From positions 885,868-949,867 of the forward strand of contig NW_020653900.1 of assembly GCF_003589595.1 (NCBI RefSeq): a stretch of DNA of 64,000 nt, in the 5' to 3' direction. The stretch is from Hyposmocoma kahamanoa. Taxonomy: Eukaryota; Arthropoda; Insecta; Lepidoptera; Cosmopterigidae. Below, piece after piece: positions 42,110 to 53,983 of the stretch. The translations under genes were made by a program, and so were the position numbers. Under the pieces are notes generated by a model that was given only the letters and a program-made list of their open reading frames with translations, ran no database searches and was not told the origin of the DNA. Position 1 is the first letter of the stretch; each line of letters opens with the position of its first letter.

Positions 42110-42400
42110 CCAGCAGCAGTAGCGTTTGTGAAAGAGAACATTACTGTGTTCCGGTTTTGAAGGGTGGGGTATAAGGTACAGACACATGTAACTTGTCAAC
42201 TTATGTCTCAGTGTGCTCCGATCCCAAAGTAAGTAACTAAAGCACTTGTGTTATAGAAATTGAAAATAACCAGTGTATCACAAACACCCAGACCCGAGAC
42301 CTGACCGGGGATCGAACGCGGGAACTCAAAGATGGATCACTATAGTGGCACTGTTACTGTTATGGATAAGAGTGTTGTTTACAACTTACCATTTAACACA
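42110..42400 (-). repeat. Repeat C, antisense, interrupted by a SINE-H fragment
   Basis: GCAGCAGTAGCGTTTGTGAA, ATTACTGTGTTCCGGTTTTG and CTTGTCAACTTATGTCTCAG, then the insert at 42215-42335, then TAGTGGCACTGTTACTGTTA. Confidence 0.75.
42215..42335 (-). repeat. tRNA-headed SINE (family H), partial
   Basis: GATCCCAAAGTAAGTAACTA, CCAGACCCGAGACC and GGGGATCGAACGCGGGAACT match 12018-12155. The box A end is missing. Confidence 0.7.
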
Positions 42401-42599
42401 ATTTTTTAACTTTTTGCAGTTTCATGAGGATTGAAGTGGCCGTCAAGTAAGCCGAAGTAGTTTAATGCTCTCTTAACGTGTCTTTAGTGCGATTGGTAAG
42501 ACTGCGCCGAAGCAGCGATTAATTGCGAAATAATTGCGTTCGTTTGATCCCTTGCTGTATCAGTATTTCTAAAGCTTCAGTTATGAAATTAATGTATAA

Positions 42600-42930
42600 G
42601 ATATTTAAAATCGGTTCTCACTACTCAAAGTGTATTGAGAGAAAAACGCCTTGATTTATAGAATAGCAAAATCAACCATTAAAATAATTGCACATTATGC
42701 TAAAATTTAAGCGCTATTTATAAAAATGAATATTCATGCGTGAACAGACACCCTTAGAGCTGGATGATTTTCTTCCAAATTAAATGGGACTACTACGGAG
42801 GTACCATCTTTCCAACAAAAAAAGAATCATGAAAATCGGTTCTCAAATACCGAAGTTATCGCGTAACATACAAAGAAAACGTACAATTGAATTGAGAACC
42901 TCCTCCTTTTTTCAAGTCGGTTAAAAACAG
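42600..42930 (+). repeat. Repeat F copy 2
   Basis: AAAATCGGTTCTCACTACTC, GAGAGAAAAACGCCTTGATT and GTTATCGCGTAACATACAAA, ending CAAGTCGGTTAAAAA. Confidence 0.85.
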
Positions 42931-43079
42931 GATTATTTGTAAGATCCTTGATAGAAAAAAAATCCGAAGTTATGTTTAAAATAATTAATCAATAAGTTTT
43001 TGGATAATAATAAAACATCCTTTATATAACGTATATTCCGTACATTTTCAAAATATGTATTTGTTTTAGTACAAAGGAA

Positions 43080-43215
43080 ATACATAAATAAAAAGTAGCA
43101 GTAGCGCTCCTTGTAAAAGAGTTCATCCAGGGAAGTACTGCAACCTTATTTACCTATTTCTACTGCTAAGCAGTAATTTCAGCATTACTGTGTTCCGGTT
43201 TTGAAGGAGGACGTG
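43080..43215 (-). repeat. Repeat C, 3' part, antisense
   Basis: GAGTTCATCCAGGGAAGTAC, CTAAGCAGTAATTTCAGCAT and TGTGTTCCGGTTTTGAAGG. Confidence 0.8.
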
Positions 43216-43499
43216 GAGGTTGTGTACTAGGGCTTACACACGGCTTTAAAAACATACGCCACACGTGCGTACATACTCGGAGTGCAAAGAATACCGAAAA
43301 CCGATTAGCGCCAGAAGCTCGGTGCCCTCTTAATTTACACCGCTGTGTGATTTTGCTACGAGAAAGCCTACGCCACCGCCGTAGATCCTCTACGTCAGAC
43401 TAGGTTGTTTACAAGATCATAATAGGCCTTGAAACGTAGTCGTTTTGAATTGATGTGTATACGCTAATGCTCAATTTCCGTCAGTCGCGTAGAGCCTAA

Positions 43500-44007
43500 T
43501 GGCGGGTACAGACTTACGAAATGTAACACGCAATGAAAGAATTTGCCGTCCACATTGTCGCAATGTATCATGCAATGTAACAGAATTGCCATAGTGTAGA
43601 CGCCTTGCGCGCTCGAGCAGAGCATTTGAACTCGTGCACACCACGATCCGCCATTTGTCGGTTTTTTCGCCGAATATAGAGGAGCGCACAGTATTATGCA
43701 CGGAGGGCCAGTGTGGACGGGTTGTGTGTCTGTACTGTAGAACGCGCGAGAATAATGGAGGAAGAAGACACAACAACAGCTACGGCAGAGGCTACACTTG
43801 AATATTACTATTAATAATGAAGCACCGACAATCATCGTTGCCAGTGTTCATCACGTTCCATTTTCTTCGCGTGTTCTTGGCAGACTGAGCTATGTTCGCC
43901 AGATGCGAGTAAGTCATGCTCGGTTCGTGCGCGCGCTGCGGCCACACTAATGAAATGCTCCTTTCATGTTACATTGCATGTTACGTTACAGCAGTCTGTA
44001 CCCACCT
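43500..44007. mobile_element. PIF/Harbinger-type MITE, 508 bp
   Basis: Ends TGGCGGGTACAGACTTACGA and, inverted, AGGTGGGTACAGACTGCTGT; GTAAC/ATGCAATG motifs recur inside both. TAA flanks each end (43497-43499, 44008-44010). The GC-rich interior gives overlapping minus frames (43464-43835) with no family resemblance. Confidence 0.75.
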
Positions 44008-44357
44008 TAATATATCATATCGTCTTGTCTTATGAAATTAGTAATTGAGGCATGATATAAATTATGGCGCTAGTTTATCTAAATCAACAACATTTCCACT
44101 CAACTTCGAATTAACGAAACGTTTTAGCATTTTATTCATTTGCTTAGAAGCAGTAGAGCTTCTTGTGAAAGATTTCGTCCAGGAAAGTACTGCCATTGCG
44201 CCTGTTTTTTTGCCGCCAAGCATTGCTGCGTTTCGGTTTTGAAAGATTAGGGTGCTGGTGAAATTATTACAGGCACACATCGAGTACATAGCCAGAAATA
44301 CACACAAAATAAGGGTCATACATTCCTGGTAATTCATCAGTGATTCATCACTAATTA

Positions 44358-45896
44358 TCAGGGATCCGAATAAGTAGAGTTTTTTCACCTAAACTTCGAG
44401 GAACATAGACAGAAAATGGAGACTGCCTTACGACAACATTTTTAGGTTCTGGACCTGTACGGGATTCGGGGAATCACTTAAGTACATTAAAAATTGACGT
44501 AATTGGGTACACTACATTTATCTTAACTTTACGACACGGGTCGGATCAGCGATATTGCGCAAATTGGACTTTTTTCACGATACCTCTCTAAAAAAATGGT
44601 TATCGAGAGATCCTGTTGTCCTAATTAAATATTGTCATATCACATTTTACCATAAATCTAATAGTTTAGTAGGAAAAAAAGTCTATTTTTTGTATGGGAC
44701 CGTATCTTTAGTGTCCTTTCGTTGTATAGTCTTAGTCGATCCAGTCTTGGAATCACCACAGATGTATTATTAGACCTATCTTTTATAGATTTGCATACTA
44801 AACGCGGGTCGCCACGTTTTATATCCTACATGTTTTGTCATGATGTCGGGTAGCCTTGGTTCAATGTAATGTCAATTCTCATATGCGACAAAGTCTCATG
44901 CTTGATAATATGATAACATAGAGATATAGGGATTTATAATTGCGCTATGCATACTACAATTATCCTTAAACCTTCTACGTGTCTCGACCGACACCACACG
45001 TAAACCCGAGAACCACATGGTGGTAGGATCCTCTCATCAGACGGGCACACCTGTTGCCAAGAGCGACGCGCAGAAGGTTGGGGCCCTGAGGCCCTCCACT
45101 TTCCCCTTAGATCAACCCAAACCTCCAGCAAGATACAATAATATTTTCATGTATATCTCAATATTACCATATCTCTTTATTAGTCCAAATACTCACCAAA
45201 TTAGAAAACACTTCACCATTTGCTTCGCACTAACTACACTTCCTCTCACCTTTTTTTTACTGCAAAACCAATCTCTCCTTTTTCTCTAACGTTCTTTTCC
45301 TTCTAAAACATTCATCCTTCCCCCCATTCCTCCCTCTGTGTTGCCATTTTTAGCATTTCGTTCAGAAAAAATATAGGCACTCACCAGTAGCTGTCAGTCG
45401 CGATCGTACGCGACAACGCGCGCCCAAACCTCCCTATTCACTATTTATGTTACACATTATCTGACGTGTATGTGTCCCACCACTGTGCGTCGAAAAGTTA
45501 AGATAAATATAGTGTACCTGCCTGTTCCGAATTACGTCAATTTTTAATGTTCTTAAGTGATTTCCCGAATCTCGAAAAGGTCCAGGACTTAAAAAATATC
45601 GTCGTAAGGCAGTCTCCTTTTTGTGTCTATATTAAACTGCCTCCGTGGCCGAACGGTTACCATGCCGGACTGCCACGCAGAGGTCTCAGGTTCGATTCCC
45701 GGGGCGGGAGAAATAGTTGTATGGCCTACAATTATTTCTCTCGTGAGTTTGGGTGTAATTTGTGGTTGTCTACGTATGAGTCCATGGCACCCGCGACACG
45801 GTTTCCCCAGTGCGGGGCTTTGTTGAGTGTGTGCGTTATTTATTATTTATATTCCTCGAAGTTTAGGTAAAAAAACTGTACCTATTCCGATCCCTG
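44358..45896. mobile_element. hAT-like element with about 185-bp inverted ends
   Basis: Ends CAGGGATCCGAATAAGTAGA and, inverted, CAGGGATCGGAATAGGTACA. CTAATTAT (44350-44357) and TTAATTAT (45897-45904) form an 8-bp duplication with one mismatch. The inverted similarity continues: 44405-44540 (GGAGACTGCCTTACGACAAC, ATTAAAAATTGACGTAATTG) pairs with 45485-45632. The right arm is broken by SINE-B at 45634-45847. No transposase is recognisable in the interior 44541-45480. Confidence 0.82.
45634..45847 (+). repeat. SINE-B copy inside the hAT-like element
   Basis: Head at 45640-45710 (box A GTGGCCGAACGGTTACC, box B GGTTCGATTCCCGGG). Target duplication TATATT at 45628-45633 and 45848-45853. The head resembles tRNA-Gly(GCC): GACTGCCACGCAGAGG followed by a GC-rich T arm. 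Confidence 0.9.
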
Positions 45897-46081
45897 TTAA
45901 TTATAAATGTCAACTCTCGTTTGCACTGAAATATGGACAGCGTCAACGATTGAATATTCTGTATTTATTGTAATAAAGATAATATTTTTATCAATGGCGT
46001 GCTGTTCCATTCGGTAGTGTGGGGAAAACAAAAAAAACATCTAATTACAAAACGAACGGAATCAAATTTCATCAGTAATTC

Positions 46082-46368
46082 AAAGTCAAAGTCAAATTCA
46101 AAGTCAAAGTCAAAGATTATTTATTCCATAGGTAAAATAAATTTACACTTGAAATCGTCACATTTAAGCTACTGCTCGTTCACTACGCTGACCTCCCTGA
46201 GAAGAACGAGCAAGAAACTCTAGGGATTGCTCTTTTCAAATAAACTTAAATCCTATGGAGTACACTTTGAATCAAATTTGTGTGGATTCTGGAGCCGTGT
46301 CGTCTTTCCATACATCTTTATCAAACATGTAGTCTTCAATTTTGTAATATGATTTTTCGATCAAAATA
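46082..46368 (-). mobile_element. LINE 3' end with (TTTGAC)n tail, copy 2
   Basis: Differs from 36799-37081 at only a few positions by eye, for example GCTATGGAATAC against CCTATGGAGTAC. Both end at the same 3' point in a TTTGAC-type tail, and both are cut 5' at almost the same point (near TTTTTCGATCAAAA). Confidence 0.82.
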
Positions 46369-46490
46369 TTTTTAATGTAGTTTTATTAAATAAGTAATTG
46401 TTGAAAGTGGCACTGCAAGTGTTATAGACAGGCGTGTAACTTACCATCAGGCACACGCCTGTTTCGACCCGTCACTTAGTACAAAAAAAA

Positions 46491-47640
46491 AACTGGTATC
46501 GTTTATAAAAGGCCTGTCAGTTTTTTCCGACTAGGCGCTTCGCTAAGTTCCCTTGACATAGTAAAACACAGTTAAGCAGTAGTTATCTATTACACTGCCA
46601 TAACGAAACGGCATGTTCAGTATCATGTAAATGACGCGAGTCAATATGGCAAGTTCACTAGGTTATTGAATTAAAAAATAACCAGATTAATAACCAATGT
46701 CCAGATAAAAGCGAGAAAGGTCCCTCGTCGCCATGACAAAGAGTGCAATTTGCATTTCTGTTTTAAAATAAAGAACTGATACTGTAAGGGTAACATCTAT
46801 AGAAAGTGGTGTTATTTGTTTTGGGGGAAAATAAAATAGCGCTCAAATTGTTCATGCGTTAAGGATGATAAACCCTTTCTTATCAGCTACATCATGCCTG
46901 CCAAGCTGACGCGACAGCACTTAACTAAGTAGAACAAACGTTACGTCAGTGCATACCTTACTATGCTAGACTATTACTGTATATTATGTGTGCTAAGATG
47001 TAGACCTAATATACAGTACAGATATCTATATAAATCTAGTTTCAGATATTTGTAATTTAGAACTTGCTGTAGTTGTGTTAGGCGAAATGAAGTTTTTGAA
47101 CTTATAGACCCAAATAACTGACAACTCGTTTAAATTACTGACTGACTAGGTTAATAGTGACGAAGCGTGAAAATTTTTCTTGGTAAAGCTGAAGTTTAAC
47201 TTTTTGAAGAAACAAAAAACACTTGTAACAAAAACATCTTTTCTCTCTAATAAGGTGTCTTGACGTCATTTAAATACGTTTACTTCTTCTTTCACTAGTT
47301 AACTTATTCTACATATAAAATAGCCACAGTTTTTAAAGTAATTTACTACATTTTTTGCTGCCCGTCGCGATCGAAAGTTTGATAACAAACAAAGAACAAA
47401 CATTCATTAATGCTAAGTGTTGGTATTTTAATTCCAATCTACTAATCTCTAATTCTTTACGTAGCCCTAATAAAAGGAACACCCAAACAGATATTGCAAA
47501 TAATATAACAATGTTTGTCGTTAAAATTCTAAAATTAAAATTTTAAAGCGATTCTGACATTTAAAGAAATCGGTCTTTAAATGTAAACTGTAACTGGTTG
47601 GAATAACGTTTAAATTTACGCGAACACCATTGGACTGTAA
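46491..47640. other. No gene recognised
   Basis: About 1.1 kb of AT-rich sequence without a frame, tRNA head or matched repeat. Confidence 0.45.
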
Positions 47641-47647
47641 CCCGATA

Positions 47648-48206
47648 AAGGCGATTAACACAGTGCACCGCGCCCTGCGACGGTACGCGGGACGCGGAAT
47701 CACGCGCGCGGTAGCGGACACGCAACGCTGCGTCAACGCGCGGTTCAATCTGCGCGGAAGCAGCGGTCTAGCCACTCAAAGTACTCGCTTCGTAGTTGAT
47801 CGCCGCAGTGATTGCACATGTATAGCCACTCAAAGTACTCGCTTCGTAGTTGATCACCGCAGTGATTGCACATGTAGCTGAGATCCTTCTATGACAAGAA
47901 TGGTTAATAATACAGAACCCATCCAGGGCGCTACAATTATAATGTCGATTGTTTTTGTTTACTCAAATAAAAAGACACCGAAGATAACATTCAACTTCAT
48001 TACAAAGAAAATCTGTGCGGTATTGCGGAGCGCAGTGTGCTATACCCTGCGGTTCGCCGCAGCCCTCCGCGCGGGGGCGCGGTAATACCGCGGCCTCCGC
48101 GCAGATTAAACCGCGCGTTGATGCAGATCTGCGTCTCCGTTACCGCGCGCGTGATTCCGCGTCCCGCGCACCGTCGCGGGGTGCGGTGCAGTGTGTTAAT
48201 CGCCTT
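47648..48206. repeat. GC-rich inverted repeat, arms about 120 bp
   Basis: Arm 47648-47767 (AAGGCGATTAACACAGTGCA, GCGGGACGCGGAATCACGCG, CGCGCGGTTCAATCTGCGCG) pairs with 48085-48206 read inverted, with about 15 mismatches by eye. Arms are far richer in GC than the surroundings. The 317-bp centre holds a 54-bp tandem duplication and an AT-rich part. Likely a foldback or long-TIR element whose type I cannot name. Confidence 0.8.
47764..47873. repeat. 54-bp tandem duplication
   Basis: TAGCCACTCAAAGTACTCGC through TTGATCGCCGCAGTGATTGC is repeated with one or two changes immediately afterwards. Confidence 0.9.
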
Positions 48207-48209
48207 AGT

Positions 48210-49625
48210 TCGGCCTTTCGACCAACATTTCTATGCGGGGGAATTTTGTAAATATGTGCGTGTATTTTGATGGGCGCGCGTAGATTTCTAGCTGGCTTGG
48301 CTTGCGATGCACGCTGTGATTGGTTGAGATCCATCGGAATGGGTTACTATGTATTTATTACTGAATATTCTGAATATAAGTTTTTTAAGTAGTGAGGTAT
48401 GCGCGCTGTCTAGTACAAGCTTTTGATAATACGTGGAAAATTTTAGGCAAGCCGGTGAGAAGCAAGTTATATGGGCATGTTGAACAAGCAACCTACTTTA
48501 GTTTTTTGAAGTGCGTTCGAGTAAACATATGTTTGTATGTGTAATGTTTGGCCGGACACAGTGAACTTATTTTATAACCATACGGGCAAGCGCCTGGGTT
48601 TTAACCCGGCGCTTTAGTAATTCTGTTTTTTATCTGGTTAAAACCCATTAACGCCCGCAGTCGAAGGCAAAAATTGTTTACAACTAAATATTTATAAATC
48701 GAGTTTTGTTCAAATGCAATGATGTATCATCATTACATTTGAACATTACAAAATGTTCATTGCTTACTTACATATTTTGCCTTTCTATTGAATCGATTCG
48801 CTTGAAAATCTCTTTTAAATGACCCGACAAACTAGTTATTGCATACAGTTGAATCGATTTTCATAAAAATCGAATCGTAATGTGCTTCTCTAGTAGTAGG
48901 AGCCCACAGGATTGCAAAGTGCGTATTATATCGAGTTGCATTAATTTCGTCACTTTTTTCATCGACTTTTTTCTAGTAAGTATGGAATTATACCAAAGTC
49001 CATTTTATTTTACGCGTACAAGTTTATGTCAACTTCAAACTGCGTTTTCACCAGGGCTTACATTACTTAAGAGTTACTACGTAAAAGATACGTCATTCTT
49101 ATACAAATCGAGAATACCTGCGCTATAATAACCTACTAAATCTGATTAATGAAACCAGGCGCTCACTACAAGAGGAAAACGAAACTTAAGCACGCGCTCA
49201 GAGAGGTGAAAATAACGTTGCCCGCCGTGTGCAGTCGCGCGGAGCCGAATGCTCATAAATGAAACAATTATAAGAGCGCTTGTGCCGACGTTGGTACACT
49301 CAGCGGTAGGCACTTATTACATAACCTTGAGCGAGTGACGGAGCCCTGACCAGGGTTCGAAATGATCGAGATATTTATGTTCTTTGATTATTATCCGATA
49401 TTTATTCATGCTGATTTATAGTTTCAACTCTTTATTTTTAACTAAAATTGACAAAAATCTCTAGCAAAACGATTTTGGTTTGAAATTAACATTTGACACG
49501 TCTCCGATACAAACACATGTCACGACATTGCTAGCGGTAGCATTTTATTGTTTCAATTAATTTTATAAATATCGAACTAATTCTTTTATTTAATTAAACG
49601 GACGTTAGACCGCTACCTAGCTCTA
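48210..49625. other. No gene recognised
   Basis: Contains a short palindromic run (GGGTTTTAACCC at 48596-48607) and an AAATGCAATGATG inverted motif near 48713-48745. No supported gene. Confidence 0.45.
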
Positions 49626-49790
49626 GAGTAAACATAGGACTACGATGGAACATGTTCGCCCAGAAGATGCCTATTCACTCGTTTCTTAAAGATGCTTGGA
49701 CTATATGTGCTCGGAAACAGTCTACTCCTGGGCTGTCCGCATAATAAAAGATGATGAAAAGCGCTTAGTACGTCTGAAGTAAATATCGAC
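49626..49790 (-). pseudogene. C-terminal end of a LINE reverse transcriptase
   Basis: About 40 residues: HHLLLCGQPRSRLFPSTYSP, then SIFKKRVNRHLLGEHVPS and a stop at 49640. The pattern FPxxYxxxxFKxRVNRHL is the usual last segment of Jockey/R1-type LINEs. The remainder is missing. Confidence 0.6.
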
Positions 49791-49804
49791 CACAAAAGGG
49801 GGCG

Positions 49805-50105
49805 CCATGACATTAAATTATTTTTTTGTGAAATGACTCTACCAGTTTGTACCAATATGAAACAGAAAAATTTCTTTCAATCCAGCTTGACTCGAACCAA
49901 CGCAACGTCTTCTAGCAAACCGCGCCAGACGCTATATCAACTAAGCCACGCAACAAACCAGCGAACCTCACGAATTTTTCTACGTGCTTGTTCTAGATCT
50001 TTGTTTTTAGTTTTTTAACGGCTTTTTTGCCGTAGCGCCATCTGTGAGAAATATATTTCTTCACTCAGCCAGCTAACTTTACAGCTACCAGCAGCTGACT
50101 GGAGA
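49805..50105 (-). repeat. SINE-A, near full length, antisense
   Basis: ATGACTCTACCAGTTTGTAC (tail side), TTGACTCGAACCAACGCAAC (box B), CTATATCAACTAAGCCACGC (box A) and GCCGTAGCGCCATCTGTGAG to TTTACAGCTACCAGCAGCTG (5' end). No inversion in this copy. Confidence 0.8.
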
Positions 50106-50159
50106 TGTTGCTTTGATAATTGTACCTAATTAAGTTTATTTAACGTCAGGATGATTCAC

Positions 50160-50280
50160 CACCATGAAATTATTATTTTTTAATTACTCCACTAGTTTGT
50201 TATAATTATTAATACAAACATCGAACACTTACAAAAAATTCCTTCGATCAGGCTGAATTTGAATCAACGTCTTCATTTTC
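50160..50280 (-). repeat. SINE-A fragment, antisense
   Basis: AATTACTCCACTAGTTTGTT, TTAATACAAACATCGAACAC and GATCAGGCTGAATTTGAATC, cut within the head. Confidence 0.75.
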
Positions 50281-51204
50281 TTCATTGATGACGATGAAAA
50301 CGAGGATGTCGTCCATTCGTAATCTGAAAGGTATTGTTGACTTCAAAATACTCAATCTGTATTAGATGCTGACTTATTTTTTTGGCAATAACTCCCAGGT
50401 GGAACGGATCTTGGCATTCCGGGGATCCCTCCGGGTCACCACTGAGCCTTACTAACGCGATTATTGAGATATGGCCCCAAGGCACCGGCGGTAGCGGAGA
50501 ATATGTTACATGTCGTAAACATAATTTGAATAAATTAGGGTGTTTAGCATAGTATTCTCGTGCTATACTGAAATAACCTTTGTCAAATGTAGTACTTGCA
50601 TTGATATTTTCTACTAGGATCGCGGATTGCTATCTCGATTATGGAAGCATCTTATAGATTCTCTGAAATTTTACTAGACATATTAAAGTCATGGATTCAA
50701 ACTGACGGTCCTGATCTTTTGTTAAGCGTAGCGGACTTACTAATCTTTACATCCAGCTTCAAATACTACACATTTTCTGCTGTAATATATTCAACTGAGC
50801 TTTAGATCATGACGTACAATTATAGATCATTCTCGTCAATTGTCTCTTTCTTGAAATATAAATAGGTCAACAAAGTTCATGTAAATGTGCCCGAATTGCT
50901 GGAAATATAGGGACTGTAGTGAAATCGCTTCTGTGTGCTTTCCAGTTTTTGTTTTCTGACATGATATACAGACCTCGCACCATAGGCTATATAAAACCAA
51001 ATAAACCTTTACGGTCTCAATTTCCTGGTTGCGCGTTTCCGCGGATGGCTTATGCTATGGAAGGTGTCGAGAACAAAAGTTTTATTTATATATTGAATAT
51101 AATAGAACAGAAAAATATTTATTCATGACTAATAACACATAAATAAACACTCGTACAGTTAACAAACCATAAATCATAACGGCGCCTAAACTTTGTAAGG
51201 AGCA
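50281..51204. other. No gene recognised
   Basis: No supported feature. A minus frame at 50282-50485 and a plus frame at 50919-51128 have no family resemblance. Confidence 0.4.
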
Positions 51205-51305
51205 ATTATTTTAATGGTTTATTTTGCTATGCTCCAATTGTAGGCGTTTTTCTCTCTCTCAATATACCTTAAGTAGTGAGCACCGATTTTTATTATTTCC
51301 TGTGT
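51205..51305 (-). repeat. Repeat F fragment, antisense
   Basis: TAGGCGTTTTTCTCTCTCTC, ACCTTAAGTAGTGAGCACCG and ATTTTTATTATTTCCTG. Confidence 0.7.
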
Positions 51306-51630
51306 GAAGACTCGGTCAGGACCATTGTATAGTTAGTTATAATGGAGACTATGATAAACTATTTACTGAATGTAAAATACTTTCCGCAAAAAGCAAAAGT
51401 TCAATATTTGACGGCTATTGGAAATTATTATAAAACTACTTTTGAAATTCACGTAACGGCGAGCCCGTGCAAATAAATATGTATGTCCGAAAGTAATCAT
51501 AAAATGATACATAGACATTTGTTGCCGTTTATATTTAACGAATTAGACTTTTTGGGAGACAGACAATTGTTATCCATATTCACAAAGAGAATTTAAGCAC
51601 TACGTCATATTCACTCCACTGAACAGTTAT

Positions 51631-51705
51631 TGGTAGCTATAGCTACCAGTAACTGTCAAAATGTTCACTTTCGGTCAAACGTCACTGGTAACTATAGTTA
51701 CCAGT
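51631..51705. repeat. Two neighbouring perfect palindromes
   Basis: TGGTAGCTATAGCTACCA at 51631-51648 (18 bp) and, 35 bp on, a 22-bp palindrome at 51684-51705 (half-site ACTGGTAACTA). The two share a TGGTARCTATAGYTACCA core. Confidence 0.9.
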
Positions 51706-53641
51706 AAATTACAGTACACGAATGGTGAACTGTTTTACAAAAAACTTTACTTTTATTACTACATGTACTAACACCAAATTTTTACTAGTATTTCACTGTT
51801 AAATACTCGATATCCTAGTATAAAGAAACAAATATTCATGATGCGTCCCTATAACAGAAAAAAATTTGAAAAAAAAAACTTTGGCGGGATTGTAGACGTT
51901 TAGTGTTTGATGAAGACTTTAATTGTGATAGATGACATTATTAATTAATTTCTGTAATTATTATCTATCAAAATGATCGTCAGGATGTGCATTTTCAGAT
52001 AGTGTTAAAACTATAACATTTGATATCTTATTGGAATCACAATCTTATTGAAAAAAAGGTCTTTAAAGTGGAGGTCATTGCACCTAGTGATTGTTTTTTT
52101 GGAAAAAAAACTTATTCATTATTAAAATACTTTTTGGAGTAAAATATCACTCAAACACATAACTTTTTTCAATATAGGTTGTATTAAAACTTTTTTTAGG
52201 TTGTTACATTGTGAGTTGTGATAGGATTCGTCAATTTTTTTCCTCGCGACTTATAGTTTTTTTACGCCATTTTCGCAACGACTGTTATTCATTTATTTTT
52301 AAAATAGTTACACATTATTTTCATATGAATCTAGTGTTCATCGATAGGTATTTAAATGCTTGTCATCGTTATATATGTTTTGTTTCTTAATAAAGTGAAT
52401 ATACAAAGTGGTTAGAAGTTAAAGCGTAAAATACTATGAAAATTTCCTATTTAATTAATTGTCCTAACCATGTCCTAACGTTTTGCTTCCTTAATTTTTA
52501 AATTCTTACTAAATTTTACTTTGCTTAATTCAACATTGGCTTCTTCATAACTCATTCTAGTGTTATCATCATCAAACTTAAGAGATATACTCTTGTCGGT
52601 GGAGCATCTTCCAGTCATCTTTCTTATAAGCCAGCTCCTTGTCCTCCCTATATGACACGACCCCGACCTTATCCTTTATTTGGTTTTATTTTATTCTATG
52701 TAGCTGTGCCTAAGTCGACCTCTTCTCCTCTCCCCTTCGATTTTTCATTCTAAAATGGTCTTAACGAAGTTGTCGTGTCGCATCAAATCTCTAATCATTT
52801 TCCCGCGTCTAGACTCTCATCCTAGTGTATATGACACAAATGTAATGTATATCGGAAATAAATATATTGACCACCTCTGTAATCTGCACCTCGGGAGCTG
52901 GATGAGCAGGTCTCGAATTCAATTACCGGTAGCGCACTTTTGGGAAACAAACTTTACTTTTTCTAGATATGGCCACGGAGTGAATTCCCTTGCTCTGATA
53001 CTTATGGCACAAGGCATTGTCTAGTTTGAGATCAGATCACAACAATGCCACTGTATTGTCATACAAATTTAAATGTTACTGGTAATTACAGACTGCGTCA
53101 AAAACGATACTGTAGCATATACATTGGTTAAGGCTAGTAACCTAAGGGTGTTATCACACCAACCGTTCGATATCGAATCAATGCCATTGGTCTATGGTAC
53201 AATGAAATGAGTCGATCAACTGTTCCTACTGCAAATTGATCTGCTCGAGTACGCGCGTGGAAGAATCGACTATAGATGTAGGCTATAATATTATACAACC
53301 AATGTTGCCAAGCGAAACGGTCGACTATAACATTGGTTAAACGCGCTTTTGATCATCATTATCACGCAATACCTTAAGAATTAAACCAAATCCGAATTCC
53401 CTCGCAGATGTGGAAGTATAGATATATTATGTATGTGCCCTGTAATTTAATATCTCGGCAGTTCTACAGATATATCAGTCGTGTTTATATTTTTCGACTC
53501 GATTTATTAATGCGTACGTGGAGACATATCCGTCTGGTACAGAATCAGTTTTGATTAGGGTTTGTTGCTTCGAATTTCTCGGTTAGAAGAGATAGGTGAT
53601 ACATATATACAATTATAGTTTCTTTGTTTACATTATCACAA
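51706..53641. other. No gene recognised
   Basis: About 1.9 kb. The only landmark is AGGGTGTTATCACACC near 53146-53161 (a short hairpin). Frames such as 52755-53024 have no support. Confidence 0.4.
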
Positions 53642-53983
53642 TCATATTTAAAATGAAGTGTGTACATTAGTACATAATTAGCAATGTGTGTGACATGTAA
53701 TAAATGAAGAAGTAAATAAAAATAAAGACTTACGAGCGCTTTTGGGGTAACCTACGCTGCCCTCCTTGTTATAATATCTCCCAGTTAGACTTATTACATT
53801 AATTATTTTTCAAAGGATTTAGGTACATAGTTCGTGGCAAATGTTGTGTATGGCTGTAATTGGCGAGCTTATTTATATTAATACCACTGTTTGTAATGTG
53901 TAGTGATATGAATTGTTGTATACTTATGTCTTGCTGTTGGTGTACCATTTTATAAAAATAAAATTATTAACATATATCTATAT

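Larger units (their letters stand above)
44276..46081 (+). mobile_element. MITE-M copy 5, split by a hAT-like element
   Basis: The left end CATCGAGTACATAGCCAGAA is at 44278. After the hAT-like insertion the body resumes at 45905 (AAATGTCAACTCTCGTTTGC, then CTGTTCCATTCGGTAGTGTG). The right end is lost where a LINE 3' end begins at 46082. Confidence 0.75.
44150..46490 (-). repeat. Repeat C, antisense, split by a nested stack
   Basis: The 3' half at 44150-44275 (AGCAGTAGAGCTTCTTGTGA, GGTGCTGGTGAAATTATTAC) and the 5' part at 46408-46490 (GTGGCACTGCAAGTGTTATA, TAACTTACCATCAGGCACAC) are probably one copy. About 2.1 kb of other elements lies between them. The middle of the repeat is missing, so this joining is inference. 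Confidence 0.6.

Noticed and set aside
43464..43835. Overlapping minus-strand frames of 101-123 residues
   Set aside because: They lie in the GC-rich interior of a Harbinger-type MITE and cross its left end; no family resemblance.
47630..48334. Several Arg/Ala-rich frames
   Set aside because: They fall in the GC-rich inverted repeat and appear on both strands, as expected from composition alone.
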